Assembly: GCF_003344965.1 (NCBI RefSeq)
Contig: NZ_CP031194.1
Coordinates: 5,580,001 to 5,644,000 of the forward strand
Length of the DNA stretch: 64,000 bases
Source: Streptomyces paludis
Lineage (GTDB): Bacteria > Actinomycetota > Actinomycetes > Streptomycetales > Streptomycetaceae
Direction: 5' to 3'
The position numbers were made by a program, and so were the translations under genes. Shown one piece after another: positions 33,392-41,300 of the stretch. Every line of letters begins with the position of its first letter. Position 1 is the stretch's first letter. Below the pieces are notes generated by a model. That model had not been told where the DNA came from. It saw only the letters and a program-made list of their open reading frames with translations, and made no database searches.

Positions 33392-33538
33392 CTACTTGCC
33401 GGTCGCCGGACCGGAACCGTCACTGCTGTTACCGCCTTCGTCCGACCCGCCCCCACCGTGCTTCGCGCCGCTGTTCGAGTCGTCCTGCTGGCTCCCGCCC
33501 TGGCCGTCGCCGGCGCCGCCGCTGTGCTGACCACCCAT
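33392..33538 (-). CDS. Candidate RiPP precursor peptide (imiditide-like) B
   Basis: 48 aa, found by translating the complement by hand. Extremely rich in Gly, Ser, Asp and Gln with no hydrophobic stretch; starts MGGQHSGGAGDGQGG, contains QQDDSNSG, and ends GNSSDGSGPATGK. Two Asp-Gly and one Asp-Asp-Ser site are present. SD GGGAG lies 7 bases before ATG 33538, and the methyltransferase copy B begins 51 nt after the stop, so this is a peptide-enzyme pair. The composition, lack of Cys and small size are not those of a folded protein. No protease cleavage motif is obvious. Precursor role is inferred from the pairing and from the known stand-alone PIMT RiPP systems. Confidence 0.68.
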   Translation of the reverse strand: MGGQHSGGAGDGQGGSQQDDSNSGAKHGGGGSDEGGNSSDGSGPATGK

Positions 33539-33671
33539 GTCGGTCTCCCTGTCGTGGAAGCGGATCGCCGGTGCGATCCGCTGTCACCACGACGTTAGGG
33601 AGCGTCGCCGGGCAGCGGCTGGGCGATTGCGCCGGATTGCGCCCAGAGGCAGGCGAGTTGGCGCGGATCGC

Positions 33672-34511
33672 TCACGGCACGGCCACCTGCGCGCGTGCCC
33701 GCACGATAAGGCGGTGCGCCTGGTGGCCGTACAGGGCTGATCCCTGGAGCAGGCGCCAGAGCTTCGTGTAGAAGGCGACCTCCTCCGGGGAGTCGAGCCA
33801 CAACTCCGCGTTCCAGGTGTCGGCGACGACCAGTCGCTTATCGATGTTCCAGAACCCGTGCTTCGGGGAGAACGGCGTACGGGCGCCGAACGGGATCACG
33901 CCCAGAGAGACCGTCTTCAGGCCGATCAGACCGACCAGCCGGTCCAACTGCGCGGCCATCCCCTCCGGGCCGCACCGCGCAACGTGCAGTGCCGCCTCCC
34001 AGACGATCGCGTGGAAAGCACGACCGGGCTGGTACAGGGCTTCCTGGCGTTTCATACGTGCCCGTACGCCGTCCTCGATGTCCCTCGGAGTGCCGAGCCG
34101 GTCCGACACGTCGGTCAGCACGCCTCGGGCGTACTCGGGGGTCTGGAAGATGCCGGGGACGATGGCGGACTCGAAGAGGTGAATCGTCTCGGCCCGGGAC
34201 TCCTGGAGGACATGGGCCTCCTGAACCGCGCGGTGCCCCGCCGCGAGCTGCCGCCGCCAGCTGCGGTACGTCGTCTCCAACCCGCGCAGCCGGCCTCGTA
34301 ACTCTCCGGCCGCACCAGGGGCCACCGCGCGCGCCCACGCCTCGACATCGACCTCGGTGGCGGTCTGCTTCCCGTTCTCCAGCCGGCTGACCTTGGAAGG
34401 CTGCCAGGCCAGCCGGAGCGCCATCTGCTTGCCGTTGAGCCCGGCCTCGACGCGCAGTTCCCGCAGCCGCGCACCGAGCGCCTCACGGGCCTGCTGAAAA
34501 TCGGTGCTCAC
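33672..34511 (-). CDS. XRE-family regulator with DUF5753
   Basis: 279 aa. Helix-turn-helix at about residues 10-60 (LGARLRELRVEAGLNGKQMALRLAW is the usual lead, QPSKVSRLENGKQ the recognition helix), then a DUF5753 domain (FESAIVPGIFQTPEYAR to WRLLQGSALYGHQAHRLI). Starts at GTG 34511, overlapping the DUF6879 stop by 4 nt. In Streptomyces such regulators pair with small DUF397 or DUF6879 proteins in many copies per genome. The gene is 133 bp upstream of candidate precursor B on the same strand, so it may control the peptide-methyltransferase unit or belong to an independent module. Confidence 0.9.
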   Translation of the reverse strand: MSTDFQQAREALGARLRELRVEAGLNGKQMALRLAWQPSKVSRLENGKQTATEVDVEAWARAVAPGAAGELRGRLRGLETTYRSWRRQLAAGHRAVQEAHVLQESRAETIHLFESAIVPGIFQTPEYARGVLTDVSDRLGTPRDIEDGVRARMKRQEALYQPGRAFHAIVWEAALHVARCGPEGMAAQLDRLVGLIGLKTVSLGVIPFGARTPFSPKHGFWNIDKRLVVADTWNAELWLDSPEEVAFYTKLWRLLQGSALYGHQAHRLIVRARAQVAVP

Positions 34512-35044
34512 ACAAGCGAAGCTACCTCGGCCAAAAACCCTTCACGCCGCGTCGCGTGGTGCCAGGCGGCGTCCCTGAACCGGCAGTACCGCACAATGTG
34601 CGCCGGGTCCTCGATCAACTCGGAGCCGAGATACTCGTCTTCGTCGTCGAAGTGGAGCAGAAGCGCCCGGCGCGAGTCGAAGAGCCAGAAGTCCTCCGTC
34701 GGCAGTGCGAGGGCCTCGGCCCGAGGGCGCCACATGTTCCGGATGTCCTCGCCCGCGGCATTGTTGCTCGCTGCCGCGGCCAGCAGGAACAACTGCCCCT
34801 GTGTGGGCGGCCGGTCGACGACGCGGACCCGCTCGACGCGCTTGCCCAAGCCCGTCTGAACGCGGATGTTGGTACCCCAGGGGCGGTTGCTGTCGTCGGG
34901 CAGGGGTTCCCCTGCGACGAAGCGGGCGTACTTCTCGACGGCGCGGTCGGAGGCGTACCCGCGCCGTGTCTCCAGCCGCCAGGCAGTGTGTTCGAAGTCG
35001 GTGAAGTAGTCACCGAAAGTGGAGTCATCGATGAACTGCGGCAT
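34508..35044 (-). CDS. DUF6879 family protein
   Basis: 178 aa, cytoplasmic, no membrane segment. The family is recognised by the lead TFGDYFTDFEHTAWRLETRRGY, the RVRVVDRPPTQGQLFLLAAA stretch and FWLFDSRRALLLHFDDEDEYLG. These proteins sit next to XRE-DUF5753 regulators across Streptomyces and are thought to modulate them; there is no proven biochemistry. ATG 35044 has AAGGAG upstream; the frame is open further but antisense-like. Overlaps the XRE gene by 4 nt and lies 5 bp after the 69-aa gene, so the three form one operon. Confidence 0.87.
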   Translation of the reverse strand: MPQFIDDSTFGDYFTDFEHTAWRLETRRGYASDRAVEKYARFVAGEPLPDDSNRPWGTNIRVQTGLGKRVERVRVVDRPPTQGQLFLLAAAASNNAAGEDIRNMWRPRAEALALPTEDFWLFDSRRALLLHFDDEDEYLGSELIEDPAHIVRYCRFRDAAWHHATRREGFLAEVASLV

Positions 35045-35049
35045 GGGAG

Positions 35050-35259
35050 CTACTCCTTGGGAGCGAAGCGGGTGAGCAGGTCGCGGGGGACGACGACGAA
35101 GGACTCGCCGTCGAGGACGTTGTCCAGCTGAGCGACGTCGTCGGGGTCGACGAGGGTGTAGCCCTGGACGATGATGTCGCCGCTGTCGAGGTCCTCGTAC
35201 AGCGTGGGGCACTTGCCGTCGTCGGAGGTGGTGCCGAGCAGCTTCAGGCTGCGGGCCAT
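35050..35259 (-). CDS. Small acidic protein of the XRE/DUF6879 operon, unknown
   Basis: 69 aa, starts MARSLKLLGTTSDDGKC. Strongly acidic in the middle (LYEDLDSGD, LVDPDDVAQLD) and ends VVVPRDLLTRFAPKE. Not recognised by domain, but small proteins of this size and charge are commonly the first gene before DUF6879. ATG 35259 is chosen because AAGGAG is 8 bases upstream; an in-frame region 55 codons longer has no SD. The DUF6879 gene starts 5 bp after its stop. Confidence 0.75.
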   Translation of the reverse strand: MARSLKLLGTTSDDGKCPTLYEDLDSGDIIVQGYTLVDPDDVAQLDNVLDGESFVVVPRDLLTRFAPKE

Positions 35260-35425
35260 GTCCTGACTCCTTGTCGGGGTACTTGGCATACGTGGTGCAG
35301 TCGGTGGAACGTCAGCCATCAGGTTGCGCTGGATGACGTTGCCCGGCACAGGAATTGCGCGGGATTGCGATTCGGGGCGGTGCGCGGGCGCGATATTCGC
35401 GGCCTGTGGGGCGCGCGAGGTCACG

Positions 35426-35515
35426 TCAGTGGCGGCGCCACAGGGCCAGGACGAGGGAGCCGCCGACCGCGGTGATGGCCAGGACGTGGAGGGCCTGGGC
35501 CTTGAAGGGGGTCAC
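35426..35515 (-). CDS. 29-aa single-helix membrane peptide
   Basis: Starts at GTG 35515, whose last two bases are shared with the TGA of the preceding 191-aa gene (GTGA overlap), and ends at 35426. Sequence is one hydrophobic helix (ALHVLAITAVGGSLVLALW) with a C-terminal RRH. The GTGA coupling and the clean helix argue for a real gene. Role unknown; third gene of the HATPase operon. Confidence 0.55.
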   Translation of the reverse strand: MTPFKAQALHVLAITAVGGSLVLALWRRH

Positions 35516-36087
35516 TGGGGCGGCTCCTGTGTCCTGGGGTGCGGGGGAGGCGTCGGTCCGAGCTGGAGCGGCGCGGCGATGTCGCGGGTCGTGACGGCCA
35601 GCGCGCGCATCAGCTCGTACGCGTGAAGGGGCGGGGGCGGTGTGTTCTGGCCGTCCCAGTCCTGGCAGAGGGCGAGCAGCCGGTGGGCGTCCCGGTGGAG
35701 CGCGTTGCCTTCGGGGGTGGCGCTGTCGTGGTGGCGGAGCAGGAGTTGCAGGTGGCGCCGGAGTTTGGACGTGGTGGCGTCGACCCAGGCCCGCTCGGGC
35801 AGATCGATCCGGAGCGCGAGCGCGGCGGTGACGGTGTGCGTGAGGGTCAGGAAGTCGATGGGGTGGGCGTGGTCCGGGGCGGTGGAATCCGGCGCGTACG
35901 TCGCACTCGGCGTGCCGGTGCCGGTGCCGGTGCCGGTACCGGTGCCCGTGCCCGCGTCCGCGCCCTGCGTGGCGGACGGCCGTCGGCCCAGCGCGGCGAG
36001 GAGGCGGCGCAGCGTCCCCGCGTCCGTGGCGAAGCGGAGGGGGCGGCGGGACCAATGCGAGCCGGGTACGCGGCGGTTGGCGGTCAT
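35512..36087 (-). CDS. Hypothetical protein of the HATPase operon with Gly-Thr repeat
   Basis: 191 aa, cytoplasmic, not recognised. A run of Gly-Thr dipeptides near residues 44-60, coded by a GGTGCC/GGTACC-type microsatellite (35915-35955), is followed by a helical region with many His (RRHLQLLLRHHD, HRDAHRLLALCQDWD) and a Pro-rich tail. Its ATG 36087 overlaps the stop of the HATPase gene by 4 nt, and its stop overlaps the 29-aa peptide gene. Such proteins follow RsbW-like ATPases beside XRE-DUF397 regulators in Streptomyces; function unknown. The repeat may vary in length between strains. Confidence 0.75.
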   Translation of the reverse strand: MTANRRVPGSHWSRRPLRFATDAGTLRRLLAALGRRPSATQGADAGTGTGTGTGTGTGTPSATYAPDSTAPDHAHPIDFLTLTHTVTAALALRIDLPERAWVDATTSKLRRHLQLLLRHHDSATPEGNALHRDAHRLLALCQDWDGQNTPPPPLHAYELMRALAVTTRDIAAPLQLGPTPPPHPRTQEPPQ

Positions 36088-36539
36088 GTCGTCCGTGCTT
36101 CCCGCGGTGTGTTCACCGCGACCGTGCACCACGTACGCGTCCCCCGCCGCCCCCAGCTCCGCGCGAGCGCGGCCACCAGGAACATCCCCCGCCCGCTCTC
36201 CTCGTCCACCCCGGCCCGCCGGACGGCCACGCGTGCGGGCGACCGGTCGTCCACCTCGATCCGTACGGTGTCGGGCCGGTCGTACGACAGTGAGAACCGG
36301 ACACGGTCACCGCCCCCGTGCACCACGGCGTTCGTGACGATCTCGCTGATCAGCAGCTGTACGGTCTCGACGGCCTCGTCCCCCATGTCCCCCTGCCGCA
36401 ACAACGCCCCTGCCGCGCGGCGAGTTTGCTCGACACGGCGGGCGTGCGGTGCGAAGGACATGGTGAGGCGCAGGGCGATGTCCCGTATCCCGACGGGGGT
36501 GGGTGGGACGGGTGTTGTGGTGTGTGTCGGGAGGGGCAT
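36084..36539 (-). CDS. HATPase_c protein, RsbW/anti-sigma-like
   Basis: 151 aa. A GHKL ATP-binding fold: N-box ISEIVTNAVVHGGG (Glu66, Asn70), G1 box around Asp97 (VDDRSP), G2 box GRGMFLVAAL (116-125). No histidine-kinase dimerisation domain, so it belongs with the small SpoIIAB/RsbW-type proteins that bind sigma or anti-anti-sigma factors, or with the orphan versions beside XRE-DUF397 pairs. ATG 36539 has AAGGA upstream. First gene of a three-gene overlapping minus-strand operon, divergent from the XRE gene at 36802. Confidence 0.88.
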   Translation of the reverse strand: MPLPTHTTTPVPPTPVGIRDIALRLTMSFAPHARRVEQTRRAAGALLRQGDMGDEAVETVQLLISEIVTNAVVHGGGDRVRFSLSYDRPDTVRIEVDDRSPARVAVRRAGVDEESGRGMFLVAALARSWGRRGTRTWCTVAVNTPREARTT

Positions 36540-36801
36540 CGCAGGTCCTTACCGTCGATCTCTCGGCTCACTGAATGCGGTCATTCGGACGCATTGGGTG
36601 AGTTACGGGTATAGCCTCGCACCAGTACCGGGGTTCGCGGGAGCATTCTGGTGGAATTCTGCGATCAAGTTTGTCCGTGAACTTCCCTCCTTGGCAGGGG
36701 TGTTCACGGCAGCGGGCAGAGCTTTCCGCTCTGACGCAGAACGTTCCTTGCGGACCCCGAAGCGACACCGACACACTGGGCAATACCGGGGAGGACAGCG
36801 G

Positions 36802-37680
36802 ATGATCACGGACATTGAGTCGGCAACACCTGCTCTGTGCCGCCTGCAACTCGGAAGCGAATTACGCAGACTGCGCTTGGAAGCGGGGCTGACATCGCGG
36901 CAAGTCGTGAGGAAGCTGCTGTGGAGCCCATCAAAGCTGACCAGGCTGGAGACGGGGGAGAACGCCGCTGTTGAACCCTCCGACATCATGGCGCTCTGTC
37001 AGATCTACGCCGCGGAGCCCGAGACATGCGAGCTGCTGAAAGGCTATGCGGCTGTCACCAAGACCAAGCGTGACTGGTGGCAGTCGGCCGAGTATCGACC
37101 GGTCATCAACCCGGGCTTCAAAGCGTTTCTCGGCTTGGAGGCCACGGCCACAGGACTGCATGCCTACGAGTCCGAGTACGTCCCCGGACTGCTTCAGACA
37201 GAGGAGTACGTCCGTGTGATCTATGGGCGTGCGCATCAGGGCCTCAGCAGGGAGGACATCGACCGCATGGTCGACCTGCGTATGACGCGACAAGCGGTGC
37301 TGCAACGGAAATCGCCGCTCAAGCTTACGGCGATCATCAATGAGGCCGTGCTGTACAGGCAGGTGGGTGGTCGCGCTGTGATGCGGGCGCAGCTTGCACA
37401 CATTGCCGAGGTCGCCTCAGCGCCCAACGTTCGTGTGCAGGTTGTTCCCTTCAAGTTGGGGCACCACCCCGGGATGAACGGTGCTTTCATGATCTTGCAG
37501 TTCCGCGATCAGGTGACTCTCAAGCCGATCGTCTACTTCGAGAACCTGGCTGATGCCTGGGTGAGTCGGCACGAGAGGGACGTGGAGCGGCATGAGGACG
37601 CCTTTAACGACCTACAAGCCTTCGCTCCGGGGCCGCAGGAGTCACTGGACATGATTAAGAAGGCAATGAAGGAGCTTTGA
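36802..37680 (+). CDS. XRE-family regulator with DUF5753, second copy
   Basis: 292 aa. Helix-turn-helix at about residues 14-62 (LGSELRRLRLEAGLTSRQVV, SPSKLTRLETGEN), then DUF5753 (YESEYVPGLLQTEEYVRVIY, INEAVLYRQVGGRAVMRAQL). ATG 36802 has a strong SD (GGGGAGG). GC content and codon use are visibly lower and less biased than in neighbours, which may reflect later acquisition. Followed by two small DUF397 genes, the classic partners. The 262-bp region upstream is the divergent promoter shared with the HATPase operon. Confidence 0.91.
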   Translation: MITDIESATPALCRLQLGSELRRLRLEAGLTSRQVVRKLLWSPSKLTRLETGENAAVEPSDIMALCQIYAAEPETCELLKGYAAVTKTKRDWWQSAEYRPVINPGFKAFLGLEATATGLHAYESEYVPGLLQTEEYVRVIYGRAHQGLSREDIDRMVDLRMTRQAVLQRKSPLKLTAIINEAVLYRQVGGRAVMRAQLAHIAEVASAPNVRVQVVPFKLGHHPGMNGAFMILQFRDQVTLKPIVYFENLADAWVSRHERDVERHEDAFNDLQAFAPGPQESLDMIKKAMKEL

Positions 37681-37685
37681 TCTCG

Positions 37686-37904
37686 ATGACCTACACGGCT
37701 GACATGCTCACCGGCGCCGACTGGTTCAAGTCCAGCTACAGCAACGACCAGGGCAACGCTTGCGTCGAAGGCGCCCACCTCGTCGGCGGCGCCATAGCTG
37801 TCCGCGACTCCAAAACTCCCCGGGGGCCCGCCCTGATCCTGGCCGGGAGGCCATGGGCCACCTTCGTGGGCGCGCTCGGTGCTGGCGAGTTGGGCGCGCG
37901 ATGA
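37686..37904 (+). CDS. DUF397 protein, first of a tandem pair
   Basis: 72 aa. Core WFKSSYSNDQGNACVEGAHL followed by IAVRDSKTPRGPALIL is the DUF397 signature (BldB-related small regulators). DUF397 proteins partner XRE-DUF5753 regulators and can act like antitoxins or modulators. ATG 37686 lies 5 bp after the XRE stop; SD AAGGAG is within the end of that gene. Its stop overlaps the next DUF397 by 4 nt. Confidence 0.88.
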   Translation: MTYTADMLTGADWFKSSYSNDQGNACVEGAHLVGGAIAVRDSKTPRGPALILAGRPWATFVGALGAGELGAR

Positions 37905-38101
37905 CCGGTGCCGGCTGGTTCAAGTCCAGCTACAGCAACGCGCAGGGAAACGAGTGCCTCGAAGGCGCTTACCTTGACCGCGGCGCCATCGCCGTCCGCG
38001 ACTCCAAGCGCCCCGAAGGCCCCGCCTTCGTCTTCGCCGCCCCCGCCTGGGCCGCCTTCGTCGGTGGCATCGACGCGCTCGCCGGCGGGGCGCACCCGTA
38101 G
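37901..38101 (+). CDS. DUF397 protein, second of a tandem pair
   Basis: 66 aa. WFKSSYSNAQGNECLEGAYL then IAVRDSKRPEGPAFVF; about 60 percent identical to the first copy by eye, so the pair arose by tandem duplication. The ATG overlaps the stop of the first copy (ATGA). No further gene of the module follows; 272 bp then separate it from the subtilisin gene. Confidence 0.88.
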   Translation: MTGAGWFKSSYSNAQGNECLEGAYLDRGAIAVRDSKRPEGPAFVFAAPAWAAFVGGIDALAGGAHP

Positions 38102-38373
38102 GTCCCGCGCCGCACGGCTCCGCACGGCGGGGTGCGGTGGTGATCGCTACCGCACCCCGACCGCGTCCGGTAGGCGCGCGCGAAAGAAAGTGATCGCGTG
38201 GGAGAACCGGTTCGGGTTGGCGGTCGTCTTACCGCCCGAAGTTCGCCAAGGACCGGGCTCCGTCCCAACTGTGCTCGCGTACAAGAGAGTTGCCAGCGCT
38301 GTGTGTCGCGCGCGGGCCCGGTGGTTGGCGTGTCGGGAGCCCTGTTCGGGTCGGTGCTTCAACAGTTGGGGAA

Positions 38374-41300
38374 GTGTTGCGTACTCACAGAAAGAGAGCG
38401 GGCGCGGCCATGGTGGCCGCCCTGCTCACCGCCGGGCTGGTATCGGGTGCCACCACGCACACCGCAACCGCGTCCGGGACCGGCGACGCCGGGACGGCCG
38501 GAGTGGCGGGGCCGCGGGCGGCGGCCGGTGGGTCCGTCACCCTGATCACCGGTGATCAGGTCCGGATGGACGGCAAGGGCCGGGTCACACGGGTGGAGCC
38601 CGGCAAGGGCCGCGAGGGCACGCGGATGCACATCAAGGCCGTTGGGGACGAGACGTACGTCCTGCCGGCCGACGCCGCCCGGCTGGTGGCCCAAGGGACG
38701 CTGGATCAACGGCTGTTCAATGTGACGGCGCTGCTGGAGGCCGGGTACGGCGACGAGCGGCGGGCCTCGCTCCCGCTGATCGTGTCGTACGGGAAGAACG
38801 CGGCCCGCAAGGCGGAGGCCAAGGCCGCCATCGCCGACGCGGATGTCGCCGTACGCCGTACGCTCCCGGCGATCGGCGGCGAGGCGCTGACCGCGCCGAA
38901 GGAGGAGGCGGCCGAGGTCTGGGACGCGCTGACCGAGCCCACCGACGTGCCGAACGAGGCCCGGGAGACCGTGCCCGGTATCGAGCGGGTGTGGCTGGAC
39001 GGCAAGCGCACGGCGTTGCTGGACAAGAGCGGCGCGCAGATCGGCACATGGAGCGCCTATCAGGCCGGCTACACCGGTGTGGGCGTCAAGGTCGCCGTCC
39101 TGGACTCCGGGGTCGACCAGACGCACCCGGATCTCGCGGGTGTCTCGATCGCCCGCAAGGACTTCTCGGGCTCGGGCAACACCGTCGACCACTTCGGTCA
39201 CGGTACGCATGTCGCGTCGACCATCGCGGGTTCGGGTGCCAAGTCCGGCTGGAAGTACCTCGGGGTCGCGCCCGGCGCGAAGATCATCGACGCCAAGGTC
39301 CTCGACGACGGCGGGGTGGGCGAGGACTCCGGGATCATCGCGGGTATGCAGTGGGCCGCCGACCAGGGCGCCCGTATCGTCAACCTCTCCCTCGGCTTTC
39401 CGGACGCCCCGGGGATCGACCCGCTGGAGGCGGCGGTCAACAAGCTGTCCGCCGAGAAGAACGTCCTCTTCGTCGTCGCCGCCGGCAACGAAGGTCCGGA
39501 CGGGGGAACCGTCCGTAGTCCCGGCAGCGCCGCCGCCGCGCTCACGGTGGGCGCGGTGGACAGAGAGGACCGGATCGCGGACTTCTCCAGTACGGGCCCG
39601 ACGGCCGACGGCTCGCTGAAGCCGGACATCACGGCGCCCGGTGTGGACATCGTCGCCGCGAAGTCCACCAAGGCCGACATGGGCGGCTCGACCGTCGACG
39701 GTTACGTGTCCCTGTCCGGTACGTCGATGGCCGCTCCGCATGTCGCGGGCGCCGCCGCGATCCTCGCGCAGCAGCACCCGGACTGGAGCGGCCAGCGCAT
39801 CAAGAAGGCGCTGGTCTCCTCGGCCAGGCCCGGCGCGGGACAGAGTGTGTACCAGCAGGGCACCGGCCGCGCCGACCTGACGGCGGCGATCACGCAGACC
39901 GTCCTCAGCGAGCAGACCGGCGTGAACTTCGGCACCCACACATGGCCGCACACCTACGCCCTGCCGGTCACCAAGGACATCACGTACAACAACACCGGGA
40001 CGGCGCCCGTCACGCTCGATCTGTCGCTGGAGACGGCCGGTCCGGGCGGCAGGGCGGTCCCGGACGGCTTCTTCATGCTCGGCGCCACGAAGATCACCGT
40101 CCCGGCCAACGGCAGGGTGGCCGTCCCTCTCCGGGCGAACATCAACATCGGCGCCGTCGACGGCGCCCTCACCGGTACCGTCGTCGCCAAGGCCACCGAC
40201 GGCTCCCAGAGCGTCCGCACGACCTTCGGCGCCGTACGCGAGGTCGAGTCGTACGACATCACGCTGAAGTTCATCGACAACAACGGCAAGCCCTCCAAGT
40301 CGTCGGCCTCGGTCTACGGTCACAACGACCTCTTCCGGACCGAGGCGACGGCCACCCGCGGCGACGGTACGGTCACGGTCAGGCTTCCCAAGGGCTCCTA
40401 CACGCTCAACGCCTCGGTGGAGACCGGCGCGGATCTCGCCCTGCTGGTCCAGCCCAAGCTGATCGTCACCGAGAGCACCACCGTCACCTTCGACGCCCGC
40501 GAGGCCAAGCCGGTGAGCATCACCGCGCCGGACTCCGCCGAGCTGCGCGAGGCGTATGTGAGCTTCGATGTGAACACGAACAACGGCGCGTTCAACTTCT
40601 GGCTCATGGACAGCTTCGACGGGGTGCGCGTCGGCCATGTCGGCCCCCAGGTCCCGAAGGCGCTGCTCAACGCGCAGGTCGGTGGCACCTGGCAGAAGGG
40701 CGGCACCAGCTACAACCTGGTCTACAACCGCACCGGTTCGTTCTTCAAGGGGTTCAGCCACAAGGCCACCATGAGTGAACTGGCCCTGGTGAACGTCAAG
40801 TTCGGCTCCTCCGCCAAGAACCGCAGGGGCGATCTCTCACCGACCTGGACCTCACCGTCGGTGAGCCGGAGCGTCGGTACGATGACCAGCACGTTCGCCC
40901 TGCCCGCCACGGTCAAGGCGTATGTCACCACGCCCGATGGCTTCACCTGGCACTTCGGGGCCCGCCAGCTCGACAGCAAGGACGCCGACACCGAGCTGGA
41001 GCTCCAGTCCGTGGTGCCCAAGGTCTACGAGGCGGAGAAGTCGTACGGGGAGACGTTCAACGTCGGTGTGTTCAGCCCGAAGGTGCTCGACACGGGCGTC
41101 AAGCGGTTCCGTAACGGCATGGAGTTCTGCGTATCCGAGTTCACCGACGGGGTCGGCCATCTCGGCACCTCGACGGTCTCCAACCAGCGCTCCACGGTCG
41201 TGGTCAACGGGAAGACGACCGTCTTCGACGATCCGTACGTGCTGTGCGGGACCGCCGAGGGGCTTCCCGCCGAGTCCGCCACGATCAGGATGAGTACGGA

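Noticed and set aside
35915..35955. Short tandem repeat considered as a CRISPR or mobile-element trace
   Set aside because: It is a GGTGCC-type microsatellite in frame within a gene; no spacers and no terminal repeats.
38102..38373. Possible small gene between DUF397 and the S8 protease
   Set aside because: No frame with a start site and sensible composition; treated as promoter region.
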